Shown one piece after another: positions 34,726 to 43,130 of a stretch of 64,000 nt of DNA. Both the position numbers and the translations under genes were made by a program. Location of the stretch: assembly GCF_019880585.1 (NCBI RefSeq), contig NZ_JAINVV010000008.1, positions 124,001 to 188,000 on the forward strand, read 5' to 3'. The notes beneath the pieces are model-generated. The model had not been told where the DNA came from, ran no database searches, and saw only the letters and a program-made list of their open reading frames with translations. This DNA comes from Sphingomonas colocasiae (GTDB lineage: Bacteria; Pseudomonadota; Alphaproteobacteria; Sphingomonadales; Sphingomonadaceae). The number at the start of each line of letters is the position of its first letter. Position 1 is the first letter of the stretch.

Positions 34726-35787
34726 TCAAATCCTGTCGGCGATCGCGCGGCCGAGATCCTGCGTGGTCGCGCGGCCGCCCAGATCGGGCGTGCGCGGTTC
34801 GGCGGGATCGGCGAGCACTCCCTCGATCGCGGCGAGCATCGCCTGCGCCGCCGCTCCCTCCCCCAGATGATCGAGCATCATCGCCGCCGACCAGATCTGG
34901 CCGATCGGATTGGCGATGCCGCGCCCCGCGATATCGGGGGCGGAGCCGTGGACGGGCTCGAACATCGAAGGGTGCGCGCGCTCCGGATTGATATTGGCCG
35001 ACGGCGCCAGCGCGATCGTGCCGGTCACGCCGGGGCCGAGATCGGAAAGGATGTCGCCGAACAGGTTGCTCGCGACGATCACGTCGAAACGGCGCGGCTG
35101 CATCACCATGCGCGCGGCCATGATGTCGATATGGTGCTGGTCGTGCTCGATCTCCGGATAGCGCGACGCGATCTCGGCGAAACGCGCGTCCCAGAAGGGC
35201 ATGGAATGCCACAGCCCGTTCGACTTGGTCGCGGAACTCACCCGCCCGCGCCCCAGCCGCCGCGCGAGATCGAAGGCATAGGTGATGATGCGATCGGTGC
35301 CGCGCCGCGTGAAGGTGGCGACCTGCGTCACCACCTCGTCGGGCGTGCCCTCGAACATCCGGCCGCCGACCTGCGAATATTCGCCCTCGCTGTTCTCGCG
35401 GACGATCCACATGTCGATGTCGCCGGGGGCGACGTCGCGCAGCGGCGAATTGACGCCGGCGAGCAGCCGCACCGGCCGCAGGTTCACATATTGATCGAAG
35501 GCGCGGCGGATCGGCAGCAACAGTCCCCAAAGCGAGATATGGTCAGGAACCCCAGGAAAGCCGACCGCGCCGAGCAATATGGCGTCATGAGGCCGAAGCT
35601 GCTCCAGCCCATCCTCGGGCATCATCCGGCCGGTCGCGGCATAGGTTTCGCACGACCAGTCGAAGTCGGTCGCCGCGATCTCGAAACCGAAGCGGCGGCC
35701 GGCCGCCTCCAGCGCGCGCAACCCCTCCGGCATCACTTCCCGGCCGATGCCGTCGCCGGCGACCACGGCGATGCGATGCGCCCTCAT
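34726..35787 (-). CDS. Beta-decarboxylating dehydrogenase (tartrate/D-malate/3-isopropylmalate dehydrogenase family)
   Basis: 353 aa; the ATG at 35787 overlaps the preceding gene's stop codon (ATGA). Family motifs include VVAGDGIGREVMPEG, RPVRLLAG, the Tyr region IITYAFDLARR, and NLFGDILSDL and EPVHGSAPDIAG for metal and NAD binding. The IVRENSEGEYSQVGG stretch is of the TtuC/DmlA type (tartrate or D-malate) rather than LeuB. Such enzymes oxidise and decarboxylate 2-hydroxy-diacids. In a CoA-based operon, this suggests that a hydroxy-diacid arises from the substrate. Confidence 0.88.
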   Translation of the reverse strand: MRAHRIAVVAGDGIGREVMPEGLRALEAAGRRFGFEIAATDFDWSCETYAATGRMMPEDGLEQLRPHDAILLGAVGFPGVPDHISLWGLLLPIRRAFDQYVNLRPVRLLAGVNSPLRDVAPGDIDMWIVRENSEGEYSQVGGRMFEGTPDEVVTQVATFTRRGTDRIITYAFDLARRLGRGRVSSATKSNGLWHSMPFWDARFAEIASRYPEIEHDQHHIDIMAARMVMQPRRFDVIVASNLFGDILSDLGPGVTGTIALAPSANINPERAHPSMFEPVHGSAPDIAGRGIANPIGQIWSAAMMLDHLGEGAAAQAMLAAIEGVLADPAEPRTPDLGGRATTQDLGRAIADRI

Positions 35788-37886
35788 GCGCGCACCACCA
35801 GCGCGTCGGCGGCGAGCGCGGCGCCATTCGCGACGCGCACCGGATTGACGTCGATCTCCGCAACCTCGGGCAGTTCGAGCGCGGCGTCCCCCAGCGCCAT
35901 CGCCAGCCGCGCGACCGCATCGGCCTCCGCCGCGTCGAGCCCCCTGCCCCCGGCGAGCAGCCGCCCGCCCAGCATCGCCTGCAACGCTTCGAGCACATCC
36001 TCCCGATCGAACGGCGCGCGCAGCAAGGCGGCTTCCCCGATGATCTCGACGAGCACGCCGCCAAGCCCGATCGCGACGATCGGCCCGAACAGCGGATCGC
36101 GCGTCATCCCGCACAGGATTTCGATCCGGGCGGGCACCATTTGCTGGACGAGCACGCCCGCGATCCGCGCATCGGGCGCGTTGCGCGCGACATCGCCAAG
36201 CATGGCGGCGTGGCCCCTGCGCACCGCCTCGTCACCCGCCAGCCCAAGCCGCACCCCGCCGACGTCGGACTTGTGCGGCAGATCGACCGACATGATCTTG
36301 AGCGCGACGGGGCCGCCGATCCGCGCGGCGGCGGCAACCGCCTCGTCCGCGTCGGCGCACAGCGCCTCCTCCGTCACCGGCGCGCCGTAAAGCGCGAGCA
36401 GCCGCTTCGAATCCGCCTCGATCAGCGCGGTTCCGGGTTCGGCATCGGCCAGGATCGCGCGCGCGGCGGCGATACGCGCCGGATCGGGCACGGGCGCGGG
36501 CACGGGGGGCCGCCGGCGGCGCAGCGCGAATTCGGCATTGGCCGCGAGCGCCCGCGCGGCCCGGCGCGGATCGGTATAGGCGGGCACACCGGCATCGAGC
36601 AGGCTGGTCGGCAGCAAGGTCGAGACAAAGGCGATCGGCTTGTCGGTCGAGCGATGCGCGCGGATATACATGTCCGGGTGCGTCGGATTGCCGATGATCA
36701 CCGGCGAAACCATGTCGACCGCATCGCTGGCGGGCACGCCGGTCAGCACGCCTTCGAGCGCACCGGGTGCGGCGAGCGCCTGCGCGGTGACGTCGACGGG
36801 ATTGACCACCGATCCCATGAAGGGCTGCGGCATGAGCGCGAGCAGGGCGCCCTGATCGCCGGCCGGCAGTTCGGGCACCGAAAGCCCTTCGAGCACGCAG
36901 GCGTCGGTCAGCATCACGCCCGCCCCGCCCGATCCGGTGATGATGCCGACGCGGCGCCCCCGCGCACGCCGGCCACCCTGGAAGATCAGGCCGAGATCGA
37001 GCATTTCCTCGAGCGACCCCGCCGAGAAGACGCCATGCTGGCGGCAGACCGCGTCGAACGCCTCGGCCGATCCGACCAGCGAACCGGTATGCGCCTGCGC
37101 CGCGCGCGCGGCCGCCTGCGAACGGCCCGCCTTCAGCACCACCATCGGCTTGTCGAGTTCGGACGCGCGGCGCGCGGTCTCGATAAACACCTCGGGATCG
37201 CGCAGCGTCTCGCTGAAGGCGAGCAGCACCTTCACCTCGTCGCGTTCGACCAGGTGGCGCAGCACGCCCGCGATATTGACGTCGACTTCGTTGCCGGTGC
37301 TGACGAACCAGCCGACGCCGAGCCCGGCGGTGAGCGCCTTGCGCACCATATAGCCGCCGAAACCCCCGCTCTGCGACACCAGGGCGACCGGACCGCCCGC
37401 CGGGATCTCATCGGTCGGATCGAGCACGAAATTGGCCATCGCGCCTTCGGCCAAGTTCATGAAACCGATGCAGTTCGGCCCGGCGACACGCACCCCCGTG
37501 CGCGCCGCGATCTCGGCGAGCCGCGCCTGCAGCGCGACACCCTCTCCCCCCACTTCGGCGAAGCCCGAGGTGATGACGACCACGCCGCCGACGCCGCGCC
37601 GCGCCAGCGCCTCGACAACCGCCGGCACGGCGAGCGCGGGCACCACCACCATCGCCAGATCGATGCCCTCCGGCAGATCCTCGACGGTGGCGAAGGCCGG
37701 CAGGCCCTGCACTTCGGCCTCGCGCGGATTGACGGGATAGATCGCGCCGCCAAAGGCGCGGATGACATTGGCGGTCACGAAACCGCCGATGCCGGGCATC
37801 CGGTTCGATGCGCCGACGATCGCGATCGATCGCGGGCTGAGCAAACGATCGAGCGATGATGTGAAGAGCGGGCGTCCGTCGGCCAT
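35784..37886 (-). CDS. Acyl-CoA synthetase, NDP-forming (fused alpha and beta subunits)
   Basis: 700 aa. The N-terminal CoA-binding domain (RSIAIVGASNRMPGIGGFV), succinyl-CoA-synthetase-like domains with the phospho-histidine context QAHTGSLVGS, and a C-terminal ATP-grasp domain (VALKIMSVDLPHKSDVGGV) give the alpha-beta order of single-chain NDP-forming synthetases. It activates a carboxylic acid with CoA, releasing NDP and phosphate. It takes the place of the AMP-forming FadD usual in such operons. Upstream of it by three bases is the crotonase-fold gene. Confidence 0.9.
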   Translation of the reverse strand: MADGRPLFTSSLDRLLSPRSIAIVGASNRMPGIGGFVTANVIRAFGGAIYPVNPREAEVQGLPAFATVEDLPEGIDLAMVVVPALAVPAVVEALARRGVGGVVVITSGFAEVGGEGVALQARLAEIAARTGVRVAGPNCIGFMNLAEGAMANFVLDPTDEIPAGGPVALVSQSGGFGGYMVRKALTAGLGVGWFVSTGNEVDVNIAGVLRHLVERDEVKVLLAFSETLRDPEVFIETARRASELDKPMVVLKAGRSQAAARAAQAHTGSLVGSAEAFDAVCRQHGVFSAGSLEEMLDLGLIFQGGRRARGRRVGIITGSGGAGVMLTDACVLEGLSVPELPAGDQGALLALMPQPFMGSVVNPVDVTAQALAAPGALEGVLTGVPASDAVDMVSPVIIGNPTHPDMYIRAHRSTDKPIAFVSTLLPTSLLDAGVPAYTDPRRAARALAANAEFALRRRRPPVPAPVPDPARIAAARAILADAEPGTALIEADSKRLLALYGAPVTEEALCADADEAVAAAARIGGPVALKIMSVDLPHKSDVGGVRLGLAGDEAVRRGHAAMLGDVARNAPDARIAGVLVQQMVPARIEILCGMTRDPLFGPIVAIGLGGVLVEIIGEAALLRAPFDREDVLEALQAMLGGRLLAGGRGLDAAEADAVARLAMALGDAALELPEVAEIDVNPVRVANGAALAADALVVRA

Positions 37887-37889
37887 CGT

Positions 37890-38690
37890 TCAGCGTCCCC
37901 TGAACATGGGCTGGCGCTTTTCGAGAAAGGCCGAAGCCGCCTCGCGATGATCCTCGCTGACGAAGGTCGCACCTTCGAGCAGCAGGCCGGTATCGAGCGT
38001 GAGCGCGATGCGATCGCGGACGATGCGGTTGAGCGTCGCCTTGGTTCCCTGCACCGCGAGCGGCGCGATGCCGGCAAGGCGCTGCGCCATCGCCAGCGCG
38101 GTCGGGTCGAGATCGTCGGCGGGCACCGCCTTGAGCGCCAAGCCCAGGCGCACCGCCTCGGTTCCGCTGACGCGCTCGCCGGTCATCAGATACCAGCGCG
38201 CGGCCCCCAGCGATCCGGCGAGCGGCCACAGCACCGCGCCGCCATCGCCCGCGACCAGGCCGATATTCACATGGGTGTCGGCGATCGCCGCGTCCTCGGC
38301 CATCACCAGCACATCGCACAGCAGCGCGATCGAGGCGCCAAGCCCCATGGCGAAACCCTGCACCGCGCAGATGATGGGCTGCGGCACCGACAGGATCATC
38401 TCCAGCATTTTCACTGTGTCGAGCGTGGAGAGCACCATATGCGCGGGGCTGTGTTCGTCCTTGTCCTCCATCGTCGTCACGTCGCCGCCCGCGCAGAACG
38501 CCTTGCCCTCGCCGCGCAACACGATCGCGCGCACCTCGCGATCGGCCGAGACGAGCGCGAGGATCGCTTCCAGATCATGGTGGAGCGCGGCGTTGATCGC
38601 GTTGCGGCGCTCCGGCCGGTTGAACGAGACGATCAGCACATGGCCGTCGCGGCGCGCGGTGACAGTGGTGAAATCCGAATAGGCGGCCAT
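37890..38690 (-). CDS. Crotonase-fold protein (enoyl-CoA hydratase/isomerase family), atypical active site
   Basis: 266 aa from ATG 38690; 38699 is an alternative. Overall crotonase fold with FCAGGD (oxyanion hole) and AMGLGASIALLCD. Aligned to rat crotonase, the two catalytic glutamates (E144, E164) are replaced by S120 (GLGASIAL) and H140 (ADTHVNIGL), while an Asp, D149, sits in the VAGDGG motif. It may act as an isomerase, lyase or hydrolase rather than a classic hydratase. It follows the ACAD gene by one base. Confidence 0.85.
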   Translation of the reverse strand: MAAYSDFTTVTARRDGHVLIVSFNRPERRNAINAALHHDLEAILALVSADREVRAIVLRGEGKAFCAGGDVTTMEDKDEHSPAHMVLSTLDTVKMLEMILSVPQPIICAVQGFAMGLGASIALLCDVLVMAEDAAIADTHVNIGLVAGDGGAVLWPLAGSLGAARWYLMTGERVSGTEAVRLGLALKAVPADDLDPTALAMAQRLAGIAPLAVQGTKATLNRIVRDRIALTLDTGLLLEGATFVSEDHREAASAFLEKRQPMFRGR

Positions 38691-38691
38691 C

Positions 38692-39618
38692 TCAGCCATT
38701 CTCCTTCCAGCGGGCGCGCACGAGATCGCGGGCATGGGCGCGCGGCCCGCCGCCTTCGTGGCGCAGCGCCTGCAGCCGCATGGTCCACAGGTGCAGATCA
38801 TATTCGATGGTGAAGCCCATCGCCCCGGTGAGCTGATGGGTTTCCTGGAACGCGCGCTGCGCGGCCTCGCACGCGGTGAGCGCGGCGGCGGCGGCGAGAT
38901 CGGCGCGGGCATGGTGCCAGGCCGCCTCGCGCACCGCCCATTCGGCCGAATCGACCGAGACATGGAGTTCGGCGATACGGTGCTGGACGGCCTGGAAGGT
39001 CGCGATCGCCTTTCCGAACTGGAGGCGCTCACGCAAGTAGCGCGTGGTGAGATCGAGCGCGGCGCGCGCCGTGCCCGCGATCTCCGCCGCGATGGCGACC
39101 TGACGCCAGCGCCGCGCGACCGCACCGGATCCGGGTGCGAGCGGCGTGCCGCGCACGTCCGACACCTGCGCGAAGGGATAGCCGAACTTGGATTTGACAG
39201 GCACCGCCGCGAAGTCGCCGCGCGCCGCCACCCGCACCTCGTCCCCGTCGATCACGATCAGCAGATCGGCATCGGCGGCGAAACGCACGGCATCGAGCCG
39301 ATCGGCATCGGCGACGGCAACCATGGTCGGCGGCGTTTCCGCGAGCAACGCCGGCGCGACGAGCAGGCGGTTGCCAATGGGCGCGAGCGCCGCGGCCTCC
39401 CCCGCCCATTCGACGACGAGCGCGGCGGTGAGCGGCCCCGCCCCGTCCGCGCCGAACAGATCGGCGAAACCGTCGCCCTCCAGCGCCTGGACCAGCGCGC
39501 GGTCGCAGCCATTGTCGCGGCGCAGGTCGCGCGCGCGCGCCGGGCCGGCATGGCGCGCGAACAGCCGCTCGCACGAATCCTTGATCGCGGCCTGGGTATC
39601 GTCGAACGCAAGGTCCAT
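38692..39618 (-). CDS. Acyl-CoA dehydrogenase family protein, short (probable beta-type subunit)
   Basis: 308 aa, shorter than catalytic acyl-CoA dehydrogenases (about 380). The C-terminal helical domain is clear (YLRERLQFGKAIATFQAVQHRIAEL), with the FAD-contact pattern QFG and a QLTGAMGFTIEYDLH segment, but the N-terminal half is strongly diverged and no catalytic Glu is seen. It pairs with the full-length ACAD gene two bases upstream at 39621-40757, an arrangement known for alpha2-beta2 heterotetrameric dehydrogenases in steroid catabolism. Confidence 0.87.
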   Translation of the reverse strand: MDLAFDDTQAAIKDSCERLFARHAGPARARDLRRDNGCDRALVQALEGDGFADLFGADGAGPLTAALVVEWAGEAAALAPIGNRLLVAPALLAETPPTMVAVADADRLDAVRFAADADLLIVIDGDEVRVAARGDFAAVPVKSKFGYPFAQVSDVRGTPLAPGSGAVARRWRQVAIAAEIAGTARAALDLTTRYLRERLQFGKAIATFQAVQHRIAELHVSVDSAEWAVREAAWHHARADLAAAAALTACEAAQRAFQETHQLTGAMGFTIEYDLHLWTMRLQALRHEGGGPRAHARDLVRARWKENG

Positions 39619-39620
39619 CG

Positions 39621-40757
39621 TCAGTTCCTCGCCGTGCCCACGACGTCGCGGGCGATCAGGTTGAGCTGCATTTCGGTGGTGCCGGTGGCGATGCCGGTGG
39701 CCAGCGCATGGCCGAACTGGAGCGCGCCGAAGCTGCCCTTGATCAGGCCGCCCGCCCCCTCCACCGCCATGCATGCGTCGTAGACGGCGCGCTCGGCGCG
39801 GGTGGTGGCGACGCGATAGACATAGGCATTGAGATCGGGCGCGCTGCCCTTCGCCTTTTCATCGACGACACGGTAAATCAGCACGCGCGCGGCGTCGCAG
39901 GCGGCCTGCGCCTTCGCCAGCGCATCGGTGACCAGCGGATCGTCGATCAGATCCTGTTCCACCGCCATCTGCGCAAGCCGGTCCAGCGTCTGCCCGGCGC
40001 GGCGGAAGCGCGCGACGCCGATGCGTTCGTTGACCAGCAACTGGCGGATGATCGGCCAACCGGCATTTTCCGGGCCGAGCCGCCAGCTTGCCGGCACGCG
40101 GACATTCTCGAACACGCACTGGTTGAACGCGCCTTCGGAGAAGATCGAGGGGATTTCGGTGATCGTCAGCCCCGGCGCATCGGTGGGCACAAGAAAGATC
40201 GAGATGCCCTGATGGCGCGGCGCATCGCTGTCGGTGCGCGCGAGCAGGAAGCAGAAATCCGCGACATCGGCATAGGATGTCCAGATCTTCTCGCCATTGA
40301 TCACATAGTCGTCGCCGTCGCGCACCGCGCGGGTACGCAACGAGGCGAGATCCGAGCCGGCATCGGGCTCCGAAAAGCCCTGACACCAGGTGACGTCCCC
40401 ACGCCGGATGCGATCGAGATGATAGGCCTTCTGCTCGTCGCTGCCCGCCAGGATCAGCGCCGGCCCCACCCAGTTGACGCACATATATTGGGCGGTGCGC
40501 GGCTCGCCATGCGCAACCATCTCCTCGCTGAGGATCAGTTGCTGCCAGGGCGACTGATCGAGCCCGCCATAGGCGCGCGGCCAGGCGGGAACGAGCCAGC
40601 CCTTGTCCGCCAGCTTGGCGCCGAACGCCTTGGAAAAGGCCTTCTGATCATGCGGATCGAGCGTGAACGCGTCGAAATCGGCGGGCAGCTCGGCATCGAG
40701 AAAGCCCTTGAGTTCGGCGCGGAAGGCGGCGTCCTCCGCCGACCAGTCGAAGTTCAT
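39621..40757 (-). CDS. Acyl-CoA dehydrogenase, full length (probable alpha-type subunit)
   Basis: 378 aa from ATG 40757 with GGGGGAGG upstream. It has all three domains, including WCQGFSEPDAGSDLASLRT and NGEKIWTSYADVADFC. A catalytic base Glu is available at E244 (LLVNERIGVAR), the isovaleryl-CoA dehydrogenase position; the MCAD-type position reads ATGTTEMQ with Thr instead of Glu. It is the catalytic partner of the short protein at 38692. Substrate probably a branched or cyclic acyl-CoA (inference). Confidence 0.92.
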   Translation of the reverse strand: MNFDWSAEDAAFRAELKGFLDAELPADFDAFTLDPHDQKAFSKAFGAKLADKGWLVPAWPRAYGGLDQSPWQQLILSEEMVAHGEPRTAQYMCVNWVGPALILAGSDEQKAYHLDRIRRGDVTWCQGFSEPDAGSDLASLRTRAVRDGDDYVINGEKIWTSYADVADFCFLLARTDSDAPRHQGISIFLVPTDAPGLTITEIPSIFSEGAFNQCVFENVRVPASWRLGPENAGWPIIRQLLVNERIGVARFRRAGQTLDRLAQMAVEQDLIDDPLVTDALAKAQAACDAARVLIYRVVDEKAKGSAPDLNAYVYRVATTRAERAVYDACMAVEGAGGLIKGSFGALQFGHALATGIATGTTEMQLNLIARDVVGTARN

Positions 40758-40773
40758 CGGATTCCTCCCCCGA

Positions 40774-41907
40774 TCATCGCGGCAGCCCCAGCACCTGGCC
40801 GGCGAGGATGTTCTTCTGGATCTCGGACGTGCCGCCGAAGATGCTGATCGTGCGCGAGCGCAGATAATTGGCGAGCACGTCGGGCGCGCGACCGCTGACC
40901 GCATCGGCGGCGCGCAGGCGGAATTCCAGGCTGCGCAGCGCCTGCTCGGCCTGGGTGAGCAACAGCCGCGCAACCGATCCGTCGGGGCCGGGCGGGCGGC
41001 CGGCATTGCGCAGCGAAAGCTGCTCGACGACATTCAGCCGCAGCACTTCGCCGATCACATAGGTGCGCGCGATCGCCTGGCGTATCTGGGGATCGCGATC
41101 GATCGCGCGTTCCTCGGCATAGGTCTCCAGCTTGGCGAGCGCGGTCTGGAAGGTCGCGATCAGGCCGACATCGGCGGGGCCGCGTTCGAAGGCCAGCACG
41201 GTCATCGCGATGCGCCAGCCCGCGCCGGGATCGCCGATGCGCTGCGTGACGGGCACGCGGACATCGTCGAAGAACATCTCGCACGTCTCGGGCGAACCGT
41301 CGGAGATATGGATGGGCCGCACGGTGATGCCCGGCTGGTTCACCGGCGCGAGCAGGCAGGTGATGCCCTTGTGCTTGGGCGCATCGCGATCGGTGCGCAC
41401 CAGCAGGATGCACCAGTCGGCATGCTGCGCGCCGGAGGTCCACATCTTCTGCCCGTTGACGACATAGTGATCGCCGTCGAGCACGGCGGAGGTGCGCAGC
41501 GACGCCAGGTCCGATCCCGCGCCGGGTTCGCTGAAGCCCTGGCACCACTGGATCTCGCCGCGCAGCATGGGCGGCAGAAAGCGCTGCTTCTGCGCCTCCG
41601 TGCCATAGGTGAAGATCGCGCGGCCGAGATAATTGTGGAACGAGATGCGCGGCGTATCGGCCTTGCCCAGCTCGTCGTTCAGGATCGCCTCATAGGTGGC
41701 GCTGAGCCCGCGCCCGCCATAATCGACGGGCCAGGACAGACCAACATAGCCGCCGTCGTAAAGCGTGCGCTGCCATTCGCGATGGAGCCGCGCCAGATCG
41801 TCCTCGGTCGGATAGCGCGCGCGCCAGTCCTTCGGCGCGTTTTCGGCGAGCCAGGCGCGCACGCCCATGCGGAAGGCGGCTTCCTCGGCATTTTCGAGAT
41901 AGTCCAT
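40774..41907 (-). CDS. Acyl-CoA dehydrogenase, full length (second alpha-type subunit)
   Basis: 377 aa. WCQGFSEPGAGSDLASLRT, NGQKMWTSGAQHADWC and C-terminal SIFGGTSEIQKNILA. As in the gene at 39621, the MCAD-type Glu position is Gly (IFGGTS) and a base is available at E241 (LAFERGPADVG). It pairs with the short dehydrogenase at 41909-42949, whose stop is just one base upstream of this ATG. The two full-length copies are clearly homologous but diverged, so the two pairs probably act at different steps. Confidence 0.92.
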   Translation of the reverse strand: MDYLENAEEAAFRMGVRAWLAENAPKDWRARYPTEDDLARLHREWQRTLYDGGYVGLSWPVDYGGRGLSATYEAILNDELGKADTPRISFHNYLGRAIFTYGTEAQKQRFLPPMLRGEIQWCQGFSEPGAGSDLASLRTSAVLDGDHYVVNGQKMWTSGAQHADWCILLVRTDRDAPKHKGITCLLAPVNQPGITVRPIHISDGSPETCEMFFDDVRVPVTQRIGDPGAGWRIAMTVLAFERGPADVGLIATFQTALAKLETYAEERAIDRDPQIRQAIARTYVIGEVLRLNVVEQLSLRNAGRPPGPDGSVARLLLTQAEQALRSLEFRLRAADAVSGRAPDVLANYLRSRTISIFGGTSEIQKNILAGQVLGLPR

Positions 41908-41908
41908 G

Positions 41909-42949
41909 TCAGGCGGCCTTCCGGACGGCGTCGCGATTGTCGGCGATGGCGTTCAGGTGATGCGTCTCATCGCCGAAGAGCAGGCGATCGAGCATGACGC
42001 GGCGCGCGCGCAGATGCGCGACATGTTCCCAGGTCTGGCCGATCCCGCCATAGACCTGCATCAGCATCTCGCCGGCGGCCTCGCCCGCCGGCGCGCACCA
42101 GGATTTGGCGACATGCGCGGCGGCCAGCGCGTCCGCCGCGGGCAGGGCATCGACCGCCCAGGCGGCATAGCGCGTCGCGCTCGCCGCCCCCTCGATGCGG
42201 ACCAGCATGTCCGCGCACATGTGCTGAACCGCCTGGAACGAGCCGATCGGCACGTCATATTGAATGCGCGTCTTCGCATAGTCGACCGCATGGGCGAGCC
42301 CGTCGCGCAGCACGCCCACCAGATCGGCACAGGCAAGGGCGACGGCGAAGGCGGCCCAGCGCGCGAACGCATCGGCGGCAAGCGGCGCACCGACGAGCTT
42401 GGCGCCCGCGCCCGGCCGCCATACGGCCAGCGGACGCGTGAGATCCGCCCCCTCCATCGCCGCCGCCCCCTCGACGGCGAGGATCACGGGCTGCGCTCCA
42501 CCATTTCCCGGGGCGAGCGCAAGCACGCTATCGGCGCCTTCGCCGTCGAATATCACCGCGCCCGGCGCATCGGCATCGGCGAGGCCGGCAAGATCGGGCG
42601 CAAGCAACAGGCCGATACGGCGGCGCCCCTCGGCAAGATCGGCGAGCAGCGCCGCATCCGCGCCGGCCAGCGCCAGCAGCTCATAGGCGAGCAACGCGCC
42701 GGTGAGCGGCAGCGGCGCGAGCGCGCCGGCCAACGGTTCGATCGCCAGCGTCACTTCATAAGCCGATGCCGCGGGCACACCGCCATCGCGCGCGCGCATG
42801 CCCAGCACCCCGAGCCCGGCCAGATCGCGCCACGCGGCGTCGCGATCGATCTTGGCCAGTTCGGCGGGACTGTTGACCGCGAGCGTCGCGGCGAAGCGGG
42901 CCATCGTCTCGCGCAGCATTTCCTGATCGGGCGTCGGCACTGCGCGCAT
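41909..42949 (-). CDS. Acyl-CoA dehydrogenase family protein (second beta-type subunit)
   Basis: 346 aa. N-terminal helices diverged; the C-terminal domain has DYAKTRIQYDVPIGSFQAVQHMCADM, the recognisable FAD and dimer-contact region, and GGIGQTWEHVAHLRARR. No catalytic Glu at either known position. It is the first gene of the long minus-strand operon (42949 to 31409) and pairs with the full-length gene at 40774. The start is 29 bases from the TATTACACTATA motif. Confidence 0.88.
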   Translation of the reverse strand: MRAVPTPDQEMLRETMARFAATLAVNSPAELAKIDRDAAWRDLAGLGVLGMRARDGGVPAASAYEVTLAIEPLAGALAPLPLTGALLAYELLALAGADAALLADLAEGRRRIGLLLAPDLAGLADADAPGAVIFDGEGADSVLALAPGNGGAQPVILAVEGAAAMEGADLTRPLAVWRPGAGAKLVGAPLAADAFARWAAFAVALACADLVGVLRDGLAHAVDYAKTRIQYDVPIGSFQAVQHMCADMLVRIEGAASATRYAAWAVDALPAADALAAAHVAKSWCAPAGEAAGEMLMQVYGGIGQTWEHVAHLRARRVMLDRLLFGDETHHLNAIADNRDAVRKAA

Positions 42950-42977
42950 CGGATCGGCTCTCCTCTTATGGTCTATT

Positions 42978-42989
42978 TATTACACTATA
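42978..42989. promoter_or_regulatory. Shared motif TATTACACTATA, site 2 (acyl-CoA dehydrogenase operon promoter)
   Basis: Identical over 12 bases to site 1 at 31379. It lies 29-40 bases upstream of the operon's first start codon, in an AT-rich stretch within otherwise GC-rich DNA. Read on the coding strand it is TATAGTGTAATA, which overlaps where a -10 region could be. Likely operator for the GntR-type regulator. Confidence 0.62.
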
Positions 42990-43083
42990 TGGAAAGAAAT
43001 CCTGCTGTCACGCGAAATTTTTCGCTGCGCGATCACGCGCGCCCGCCGGCGGCGAAGGTATCGCTTGCAGCCTTCGGTTTAAA

Positions 43084-43095
43084 TATTACACTATT
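43084..43095. promoter_or_regulatory. Shared motif TATTACACTATT, site 3 (MFS transporter promoter)
   Basis: Eleven of 12 bases match sites 1 and 2, again in an AT-rich patch (43078-43098) of the divergent region 42950-43130, 35 bases upstream of the MFS start. The three sites link the TonB receptor, the degradative operon and the inner-membrane transporter. The middle of the divergent region (43000-43075) shows no other feature. Confidence 0.6.
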
Positions 43096-43130
43096 AATCG
43101 CCGAACAGAAAACGGCGGGGAGGAAAGAGG

